The notes below the pieces were generated by a model. The model was not told the DNA's origin and ran no database searches. It saw nothing but the letters and a program-made list of their open reading frames with translations. 5,504 nt of DNA. Source: Aquificota bacterium. GTDB taxonomy: Bacteria > Thermosulfidibacterota > Thermosulfidibacteria > Thermosulfidibacterales > B14-G1. This document shows positions 1-3,424 of the stretch, one piece after another; position 1 is the first letter of the stretch; each line of letters begins with the position of its first letter. The stretch lies in NCBI GenBank assembly GCA_003648675.1, contig QMPS01000071.1:1-5504 (forward strand). The letters run 5' to 3'. The translations under genes were made by a program, and so were the position numbers.

Positions 1-12
1 AACTCAAGCAGG

Positions 13-30
13 ATGGGGGGCAGCCCCCAT
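13..30. repeat. Short perfect hairpin, G5/C5 arms
   Basis: ATGGGGG (13-19) and CCCCCAT (24-30) are perfect complements around the 4-nt loop GCAG. There is no T tract after it, so it is not an intrinsic terminator. Its function is unknown. Confidence 0.6.
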
Positions 31-60
31 ACCCCCGAACCGCTACCATCTCACTGGACA

Positions 61-86
61 CCCCCCAAACCCCCCTCAAAGGGGGG
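61..86. repeat. Repeated C6 runs with C-run hairpin
   Basis: CCCCCC occurs at 61-66 and 70-75, separated by AAA. The second copy pairs with GGGGGG at 81-86; counting the T76-A80 pair, the stem is 7 bp with a CAA loop. Such C/G hairpins are common as dispersed intergenic repeats, but whether this one recurs elsewhere in the replicon cannot be seen here. Confidence 0.6.
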
Positions 87-201
87 CAGAAACGCCTTCC
101 TCTTCGCTAAGGGCCGGCGCAAGCCTTGTGCCAGGCACCAGATCGCCAGGAAACGGACGCACTCACAGAAACACCCAAAGAACAAGCTCCCCACCAAGTC
201 A

Positions 202-218
202 AAGCCTGTCACAGGCTT
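202..218. repeat. Perfect 7-bp inverted repeat
   Basis: AAGCCTG (202-208) and CAGGCTT (212-218) are perfect complements around the trinucleotide TCA. It could be a protein-binding dyad or a small hairpin. No T tract follows. Confidence 0.55.
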
Positions 219-253
219 CGCCACGGCTTGCATCCGAACCCCTTCGGGGTATC

Positions 254-263
254 GGGCCGGCCC
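254..263. repeat. 10-bp perfect palindrome
   Basis: GGGCCGGCCC is a perfect palindrome lying just after a small CCCC-TTC-GGGG hairpin (239-249). It is purely GC and adds to the hairpin-rich character of the region. No function can be assigned. Confidence 0.5.
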
Positions 264-320
264 TAAGCTCATCGGAAGGCTCAAAAGGTGGCCTCCGCTT
301 CGCTCCGGCGCTTATCCGGT

Positions 321-370
321 CCCCTTCGCCCACCTCTCAAGGAAAGGGTGAAGAGGGTGGGCCGAAGGGG
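321..370. repeat. Imperfect 17-bp inverted repeat upstream of first gene
   Basis: CCCCTTCGCCCACCTCT (321-337) is nearly complementary to 352-370, whose sequence AGAGGGTGGGCCGAAGGGG differs only by two single-base bulges. The loop is 14 nt. Its position 45 bases before the first start codon makes a leader-RNA structure possible, and an origin-type extruded hairpin is equally possible. No T tract follows. Confidence 0.5.
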
Positions 371-414
371 AAAGGTGGGTTTAGGGCAAAATATGAAGAA
401 AGGGGGTGAAGCGG

Positions 415-603
415 ATGGATTACGATATCAGGCACAAAGTTAGGATCCAAATAAACCTCGGCGAGGTGATAGGCCTTGCCGAGCAGATCAGCCGTGTTGA
501 CAAGAGATGGGCCTTTGTAGAGGAGAAGGCCCGGGAGCTCCTTCAGGCCGTCAGGGAACTGATGGCCATGGGGGTCGTTGAGCAAGATTGCGGTTGTTCC
601 TGA
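415..603 (+). CDS. Hypothetical small helical protein (62 aa)
   Basis: I do not recognise this family. I chose the ATG at 415 because AGGGGGTGA (401-409) is a near-consensus ribosome site five bases upstream. The in-frame GTG at 406 lies inside that site, so it is unlikely to be the start. The N-terminus (DIRHKVRIQINL) looks like a short beta strand. Residues from about 13 to 53 look like charged amphipathic helices (AEQISRVDKRWAFVEEKARELLQAVREL), and the protein ends in DCGCS with two cysteines. There is no membrane segment. It is the first gene of a two-gene unit with the one at 661, separated by 57 bases that contain a hairpin, and the unit ends at the terminator near 941. Small accessory or regulatory viral proteins often look like this, but no function can be inferred. 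Confidence 0.7.
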   Translation: MDYDIRHKVRIQINLGEVIGLAEQISRVDKRWAFVEEKARELLQAVRELMAMGVVEQDCGCS

Positions 604-616
604 GGATAGGAAGAAA

Positions 617-633
617 GGGGGCCGGAGGTCCCC
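617..633 (+). other. Intergenic hairpin between two small genes
   Basis: GGGGGCC (617-623) pairs with GGTCCCC (627-633) around a GGA loop, seven pairs with one G-U. It lies 13 bases after the stop of the gene ending at 603 and is followed by an A-rich stretch, not a T tract, so it is not a plus-strand intrinsic terminator. It may be an RNA processing or stability element; this is inference. Confidence 0.4.
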
Positions 634-660
634 AAAAATAAAAAGAAAGGAGGGAGAAAG

Positions 661-924
661 ATGAAAGTCTACATTGTCCTTCCAGAGGAAATGAAGGGGA
701 AAAGGGGAACGGTCGAGGCAATACTAAAGGAGAACGACTTCTATTTGTTTAAAGCGGCGGAAAGATGGATCTGGGCTAAAGAAACACACCACAGCGACCC
801 CAAAACCGCTTTCAGTTATCTGAGGACAATTGAGGAGGAGATACGCAAAAAACTCGAAGAGTGGAGGAAGGTAGAGGGATACAACCCTGCGGATCACACG
901 TTGACCTATTACCTCCACATTTAA
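661..924 (+). CDS. Hypothetical small protein (87 aa)
   Basis: I do not recognise this protein. Its start is well supported: AAGGAGGG at 647-654 sits six bases before the ATG. The N-terminus (MKVYIVLPEE) reads as a beta strand. The middle contains an aromatic/charged patch (FYLFKAAERWIWAKE). Residues from about 57 to 72 (IEEEIRKKLEEWRKVEG) form a strongly charged amphipathic helix, and the tail TLTYYLHI could be a final strand. The fold is likely alpha/beta, soluble and cytoplasmic. No catalytic or metal-binding motif is evident, since the HH pair at about residues 42-43 is isolated. The high Glu/Lys/Arg content is compatible with a thermophilic host. It is the last gene before the strong terminator at 941-967. 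Confidence 0.8.
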   Translation: MKVYIVLPEEMKGKRGTVEAILKENDFYLFKAAERWIWAKETHHSDPKTAFSYLRTIEEEIRKKLEEWRKVEGYNPADHTLTYYLHI

Positions 925-940
925 AACATCCCTTATTTGG

Positions 941-967
941 GGCCCGGCTTCGGCCGGGCTTTTTTTT
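941..967 (+). terminator. Strong intrinsic terminator, UUCG loop
   Basis: GCCCGGC (942-948) pairs perfectly with GCCGGGC (953-959) across the stable tetraloop TTCG, followed by eight T residues (960-967). It closes the 415-924 transcription unit. It lacks a T tract on the minus strand, so it should not efficiently stop leftward transcription coming from the cassette at 1077-1709. Confidence 0.93.
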
Positions 968-1076
968 GCCTTCACTCTAACCGTCACGCATTCAGGACGG
1001 TACCAGGGGGGATCCTCTCAAATTTACTTGACACAGCGTAAAGACCCAGCCCCTATATCTAACTACCCCCCCCGCC

Positions 1077-1187
1077 TTAAAGTGCGCTCAGAAGGGCGCA
1101 GAGAAGGCAGAAACCCACAAAGATCGACGTGATCACCAGGAGCGAACCCAGAAGGTGACGAAGGAAGCTAAGGACCCCCCTGATCAT
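1077..1187 (-). CDS. Tiny hydrophobic membrane peptide (36 aa), holin-like candidate
   Basis: The start ATG (1187-1185) overlaps the TGA stop of the upstream 65-residue gene in an ATGA arrangement, which points to translational coupling; no separate strong ribosome site is seen. The product starts with a short basic segment (MIRGVLSFLRH). A continuous hydrophobic stretch of about 25 residues follows (LLGSLLVITSIFVG, then FCLLCALLSAL), enough for one membrane span, and the protein stops immediately after it with TAA. It contains two cysteines. Leu is mostly CTT, as in the neighbouring minus-strand genes. As the third gene after an M15 peptidase and a small phage-type protein, a lysis role such as holin, antiholin or pinholin is the natural guess. 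Its size is very small for a known holin, so a virion membrane peptide is also possible. The frame could be fortuitous, but start overlap, codon use and hydrophobicity agree. Confidence 0.6.
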   Translation of the reverse strand: MIRGVLSFLRHLLGSLLVITSIFVGFCLLCALLSAL

Positions 1188-1381
1188 TCAGGAAGCTCAA
1201 CACCGAGCAACTGCGCTACAAGCTCCACAAGGTAGTCATCCCAGGGGTTATCAGTTTGTTTGGCCTTCTCGTACCACTCAACCATCAGATCCTCCATCAC
1301 CTTGCGGATCTCAGGGGAGAGAAGCCTTACAAGCGCCCCCAAAATCCTGATCCCGATCTCAACCCAAAACTTCCAGGTCAT
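1184..1381 (-). CDS. Small phage-type protein next to endolysin (65 aa)
   Basis: An AGGAGG ribosome site lies eight bases before the ATG at 1381, and the gene begins 16 bases after the stop of the M15 peptidase. Residues 1-22 (MTWKFWVEIGIRILGALVRLL) form a hydrophobic but Arg/Lys-interrupted helix, more amphipathic than a clean membrane span. Residues 23-42 are charged and helical (SPEIRKVMEDLMVEWYEKAK). The tail carries NPWDDYLVELVAQLLGVE, a pattern I associate from memory with small proteins of phage lysis and structural neighbourhoods, though I cannot name a family with certainty. It may be a holin, a holin partner or a membrane-surface protein. The gene is coupled by stop-start overlap to the 36-residue hydrophobic peptide, so these two could act as a pair at the membrane. 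Confidence 0.75.
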   Translation of the reverse strand: MTWKFWVEIGIRILGALVRLLSPEIRKVMEDLMVEWYEKAKQTDNPWDDYLVELVAQLLGVELPE

Positions 1382-1397
1382 GCCTTATCCCTCCTTT

Positions 1398-1709
1398 CTA
1401 AGAATTTATCACGCCCCTTTTAGGGTCATACTCGATGTGAATGTGGTCCCGTTCGAGGACAACGTCATAATCAGAACCGAGGGCATCCCTTAGCTCTTGC
1501 GTGATCTCCGCAGGACTAAGTTTTTTGGGGAGACGAATATCGACAGCAAGATTAGCATAATGAAGCGAAGAGGGAGAATGATTGCCTTCATAAGTTGACG
1601 TAATGACAGCCTCCAAACCATGATCCCTAAAAACCCTGTCAATTCTATTCAACGCCCTCCGAATGGGACGCCTCAAGCGGCTTATATCAACACCAAGTTT
1701 AAGTAACAT
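1398..1709 (-). CDS. M15-family zinc peptidase, probable endolysin (103 aa)
   Basis: This is a compact metallopeptidase of the D-Ala-D-Ala carboxypeptidase/endopeptidase type (M15 family), expected to cleave peptide bonds in peptidoglycan during lysis or entry. The visible signature is SLHYANLAVD at residues 48-57, which fits the family pattern SxHxxxxAxD (H50 and D57 as zinc ligands), followed by ERDHIH at 86-91 with E86, H89 and H91 as catalytic and zinc residues. The opening GVDISRLRRPIRRAL and the phrase ITSTYEGNHS are typical of short phage members of this group. The frame stays open upstream to 1802. I start at 1709 (MLLKLGVDIS) because family members begin at this point and because the extension would run through the promoter and operator region. 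A modest AAGGA lies ten bases upstream. There is no signal peptide, so export would need a holin-type partner. It is the first gene of the leftward cassette. Confidence 0.88.
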   Translation of the reverse strand: MLLKLGVDISRLRRPIRRALNRIDRVFRDHGLEAVITSTYEGNHSPSSLHYANLAVDIRLPKKLSPAEITQELRDALGSDYDVVLERDHIHIEYDPKRGVINS

Positions 1710-1749
1710 CGCCCCGGGTTCCTTAGCGGGACCAATGGCCCCCCACAGA

Positions 1750-1771
1750 GAAACATTTCGGAAACGTTTCC
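1750..1771. promoter_or_regulatory. Tandem palindromic operator, GAAACRTTTC x2
   Basis: GAAACATTTC (1750-1759, near-perfect dyad) and GAAACGTTTC (1761-1770, perfect dyad) are separated by a single G, so their centres are exactly 11 bp apart, about one helical turn. The second copy extends to a perfect 12-bp palindrome GGAAACGTTTCC (1760-1771). A central CG within AAACGTTT resembles LacI-family operators, and ParB centromere sites are also GTTTC/GAAAC dyads, though in the opposite half-site order. The pair lies just upstream of the rightward -35 box and just downstream of the predicted leftward start point. A repressor or ParB-like autoregulator bound here would affect both promoters. The identity of the binding protein is inference. 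Confidence 0.7.
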
Positions 1772-1772
1772 C

Positions 1773-1801
1773 TTGACAAGAATATAACATTGTGGCATAC
1801 A
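1773..1801 (+). promoter_or_regulatory. Candidate promoter of ParB/structural operon
   Basis: A perfect -35 box TTGACA (1773-1778) is followed at 17 bp by CATACA (1796-1801). That is a weak -10, but it is preceded by TG one base upstream (1793-1794), an extended -10. The predicted start would be near 1808, giving a short leader before the ATG at 1821. An alternative -10, TATAAC (1783-1788), would put its -35 region inside the GAAACGTTTC operator, as in activator-dependent promoters. Confidence 0.5.
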
Positions 1802-1809
1802 CATTGCAA
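1781..1809 (-). promoter_or_regulatory. Candidate promoter of leftward lysis cassette
   Basis: Read on the minus strand, TTGCAA (1809-1804) and TATATT (1786-1781) are separated by exactly 17 bp, and the -10 is preceded by TGT, an extended -10. Matches are 4/6 and 5/6 to the sigma-70 consensus. The start point would be near 1774, placing the tandem operator at about +3 to +24 and giving a leader of about 65 nt before the M15 peptidase ATG. It interlocks with the rightward promoter. Confidence 0.6.
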
Positions 1810-1820
1810 GAGGAAGAAAG

Positions 1821-2669
1821 ATGTCCACAGGGCCACGACTTGTAAAAAGGATACCAATAGACAAGATCGACCCGCCACCCGCACCACTAAGGCTTGAGCC
1901 TTCCGACGAGGAGATAAAGGCCCTTGCCCGCTCGATAAAAACCCTCGGACTCATCAACCCAATCACCGTCAGGGAGAAGGGTGACCGCTATGAGATCATA
2001 GCGGGACACAGGCGTTTCCTTGCGGCAAAAGAAGCGAAACTTAAGGAGATCGACGCCACCGTTATCCAGGAGGACGAGCAATTTGATGTCGCCTTGCAAC
2101 TTGCGGAGAATGTGGCAAGAAGGGATCTAAGCCCGATCGAGGAAGCAGCGGTCCTCCAGGAGATGAAGGATACATACAAATGGGGAATCAAGAACATCGC
2201 CAAGCTTGTGGGGAAATCACCCCACTGGGTCAAGGAGCGCCTTGATCTCCTGGAGATGAAGCCTGACATTCAGCTCCTGCTCCACACGAAGCAGATCAGT
2301 ATCGAGCATGCAAAGCTCCTTGATAAGATCGAGGACGACCAGGCAAGGGCAAGGTACACACAGGAGGTCATCGACAACAAAATAAGCGTTAAGACTCTCA
2401 GGATGTGGGTTGATATGTACCTTGCCCAGGAGCAGGCAGATGAAGCCTATCCCGGGGAGGCCGAGCCCCCGAAGGTTGACGATATAATCTACACGCACCT
2501 TATCAAGTGCCAGATCTGTCTTCAGGGCTTCGAGCCGCCGGAGACAAGGACTCTTATCCTGTGTAGAGACTGCTATGAGCAGATCATGAGGGCGCTACAT
2601 GGAGGAATGGGTAACGCTACACATGCCGACCCTGGTGGCCGTGCTGGCCGTGCTGGGGTATCTGATTAG
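1821..2669 (+). CDS. ParB-like DNA-binding protein with C-terminal zinc finger (282 aa)
   Basis: ParB/Spo0J-family proteins bind centromere-like sites, and many are CTP-dependent clamps; viral members can partition plasmid-prophages or regulate genes. Residues about 8-110 form the ParB N-terminal domain, with GHRR at 62-65 inside IIAGHRRFLAA and the second signature ENVARRDLSPIEEA at 96-109. Residues about 121-146 (WGIKNIAKLVGKSPHWVKER) look like the helix-turn-helix that reads the site, followed by a helical segment to about 200. In place of a recognisable dimerisation tail there is a four-cysteine motif, C230-x2-C233 and C248-x2-C251, typical of a small zinc finger. The last 24 residues are Gly/Ala-rich and overlap another gene. 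A GAGGAAG site precedes the ATG. No ParA is visible, so a regulatory or packaging role is as likely as partition. It may bind the operator at 1750-1771. Confidence 0.88.
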   Translation: MSTGPRLVKRIPIDKIDPPPAPLRLEPSDEEIKALARSIKTLGLINPITVREKGDRYEIIAGHRRFLAAKEAKLKEIDATVIQEDEQFDVALQLAENVARRDLSPIEEAAVLQEMKDTYKWGIKNIAKLVGKSPHWVKERLDLLEMKPDIQLLLHTKQISIEHAKLLDKIEDDQARARYTQEVIDNKISVKTLRMWVDMYLAQEQADEAYPGEAEPPKVDDIIYTHLIKCQICLQGFEPPETRTLILCRDCYEQIMRALHGGMGNATHADPGGRAGRAGVSD

Positions 2670-2751
2670 AATTGAGCGGAGAATAACGAGACTTGAAACA
2701 CTGATCCTTAACGGGATCAGAGGAAAGGAGGGGAAGAGAGATGCCACTTGA
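2599..2751 (+). CDS. Small single-span membrane protein overlapping both neighbours (50 aa)
   Basis: The ATG at 2599 has GAGGG (2588-2592) six bases upstream. The frame overlaps the last 71 bases of the ParB-like gene and the first 11 of the gene at 2741. The product has a short N-terminus (MEEWVTLHM), one hydrophobic span at residues 10-23 (PTLVAVLAVLGYLI), then a basic helix with hydrophobic residues at 25, 29, 32 and 36 (IERRITRLETLIL), and a Lys/Arg-rich tail (RGKEGKRDAT). Hydrophobic N-terminal span and positive C-terminus predict N-out/C-in topology. Size and layout fit phage small membrane proteins: holin-like, or a component of an internal virion membrane. I cannot assign a family. 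A 9-bp tandem repeat (2637-2654) encodes part of the span. The overlap suggests translational coupling between ParB and the structural genes. Confidence 0.7.
   Translation: MEEWVTLHMPTLVAVLAVLGYLIRIERRITRLETLILNGIRGKEGKRDAT
2637..2654 (+). repeat. Tandem 9-bp duplication
   Basis: GGCCGTGCT occurs twice in a row. In the membrane-protein frame it encodes repeated Ala-Val-Leu units of the span; in the ParB frame it encodes Gly-Arg-Ala twice. As a multiple of three it can vary in number without shifting either frame. Confidence 0.55.
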
Positions 2752-2935
2752 CCCTAATTTTTTGGAGTATCAGCGTTTAGTTAACATCGTTTCACCGTTA
2801 GGGTGGGAGGCATTGACCTACACAATCGAGGGCGACTACATCGTAGTCACCCTCAAGAAGAAAAAGATCACAACACCAGAGCTTGAAGAAAGAAGAGGAG
2901 AACTGGTCTCACGACCCGTCGGGATCGTGAGGTAA
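2741..2935 (+). CDS. Hypothetical small protein (64 aa)
   Basis: I do not recognise this protein. AGGAGG at 2726-2731 sits nine bases before the ATG, and the gene overlaps the end of the preceding membrane-protein gene by 11 bases, so it is part of the same operon. Residues 1-18 look helical (DPNFLEYQRLVNIV), residues 20-40 look like a beta hairpin (GWEALTYTIEGDY, then IVVTLKKKK), and the C-terminal 20 residues are charged (TPELEERRGELV). There is no membrane span or cysteine. Lying directly before the structural genes, it may be a minor virion or assembly protein. A run of nine A's starts in its TAA stop and leads into the next ribosome site. Confidence 0.75.
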   Translation: MPLDPNFLEYQRLVNIVSPLGWEALTYTIEGDYIVVTLKKKKITTPELEERRGELVSRPVGIVR

Positions 2936-2956
2936 AAAAAAAGAGGAGGTGGAAGA

Positions 2957-3385
2957 ATGGCAGCGATACGACCACTTGATGTAATCGCCAAAAAGTGGAC
3001 TCAGGTGACCCCCCTAAGGGCGGAGGACTACAAATTCGGGATCGAGAACCCCAAGAAGAACTGGGAGGAAGAAGCGGTAAAGGCCAATAACACCTATGTC
3101 AAGGCCGTAACCGCAGCCGCCCAGGCCGGAAGGTACGCCGGAGGCATCAAGAGGGCGGGACTGAAGAAATGGCAGGACAGGGCTTTGAAGAAAGGCCCCG
3201 GAAGGTTCTCAGAGGGTGTGATGATCGCAGGGCCGGATTACGAGGAGGGCTTTGCGCCCTTCCATGCTGAGATCGAAAGGGTGGACCTCCCGCCCAAGCT
3301 CCCGAAGGGTGACCCTGCAAACATCAACAGGGTTGCCGTCATTGCGAAGGCCCTGCACGAGAAGAAGCTTGCGTTGAGGAAGTAA
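2957..3385 (+). CDS. Probable virion-associated protein with 11-residue aromatic periodicity (142 aa)
   Basis: AGGAGGTG (2944-2951) lies five bases before the ATG. The sequence is basic, mostly helical in character, and strikingly periodic: aromatic residues fall at W14, Y25, W36, Y47, Y60, W72, F84 and Y95, that is every 11 to 13 residues. Several belong to the pattern aromatic-x-x-G-hydrophobic (YKFGI, YAGGI, FSEGV, YEEGF), and the tryptophans follow Lys (KKW, KNW, KKW). The tail (LPPKLPKGDPANINRV, then a helix) is Pro/Lys-rich. I have an unverified memory of similar proteins beside capsid genes in metagenomic viruses, but cannot name a family. Its place directly before the putative capsid gene suggests an internal structural, scaffolding or genome-binding role; the basic charge fits nucleic acid binding. 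Confidence 0.85.
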   Translation: MAAIRPLDVIAKKWTQVTPLRAEDYKFGIENPKKNWEEEAVKANNTYVKAVTAAAQAGRYAGGIKRAGLKKWQDRALKKGPGRFSEGVMIAGPDYEEGFAPFHAEIERVDLPPKLPKGDPANINRVAVIAKALHEKKLALRK

Positions 3386-3404
3386 GGCACAACCCCAACG
3401 CAAG
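3368..3404 (+). other. 9-bp inverted repeat spanning a stop codon, before the capsid gene
   Basis: CTTGCGTTG (3368-3376) is perfectly complementary to CAACGCAAG (3396-3404). The 19-nt loop includes the TAA stop of the 142-residue gene, and the stem ends four bases before the capsid ribosome site. No T tract follows, so termination is unlikely. An RNA-stability, processing or translation-insulating hairpin is more plausible. Confidence 0.5.
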
Positions 3405-3407
3405 GGC

Positions 3408-3417
3408 AAGGAGGTGA
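3408..3417 (+). promoter_or_regulatory. Consensus ribosome binding site of the capsid candidate
   Basis: AAGGAGGTGA is an uninterrupted 10-base match to the anti-Shine-Dalgarno complement, seven bases before the ATG at 3425. It is the best site in the window, as expected for the most abundant virion protein. Confidence 0.8.
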
Positions 3418-3424
3418 GGAGAAA

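Larger units (their letters stand above)
1..414. other. Gene-free, hairpin-rich C/G-run region
   Basis: I see no convincing gene here. Open frames exist on both strands, but their translations are Pro/Gly/Arg-rich by-products of C and G runs, they overlap one another, and none combines a good ribosome site with a sensible protein. The stretch holds several inverted repeats, listed separately, including two C-run hairpins, an AAGCCTG inverted repeat, a GGGCCGGCCC palindrome and an imperfect stem next to the first gene. Such density could mark a replication origin, a packaging or recombination site, or a host intergenic repeat at an element boundary. No iterons, AT-rich unwinding element or attachment-site duplication can be seen to decide between these. 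Confidence 0.55.
1710..1820. other. Divergent intergenic control region
   Basis: This 111-bp gap separates the leftward lysis cassette from the rightward ParB/structural operon. It contains a tandem palindromic operator and two face-to-face, overlapping promoter candidates, listed separately. It is the only obvious place in the window from which both large transcription units can be started. Confidence 0.75.

Noticed and set aside
13..409. Overlapping open frames of 77-112 residues on both strands in the first 400 bases.
   Set aside because: Translations are Pro/Gly/Arg-rich by-products of C and G runs and hairpins, the frames overlap on both strands, and none has a convincing ribosome site.
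406..414. GTG at 406 as start of the first small gene.
   Set aside because: It lies within the AGGGGGTGA ribosome site; the ATG at 415 has correct spacing from that site.
1028..1059. TTGACA at 1028 with TATATC at 1054 as a plus-strand promoter.
   Set aside because: The spacer is 20 bp, too long for a good promoter, and it would transcribe antisense to the lysis cassette with no downstream plus-strand gene.
1710..1802. 31-residue N-terminal extension of the M15 peptidase to the upstream ATG at 1802.
   Set aside because: The extension covers the promoter and operator, has no family resemblance, and the protein from 1709 starts where short phage M15 proteins usually start.
2934..2942. Run of nine A's as a slippage or frameshift site joining the 64- and 142-residue frames.
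   Set aside because: The run begins inside the TAA stop, the next gene has its own strong ribosome site, and slippage would not remove the stop.
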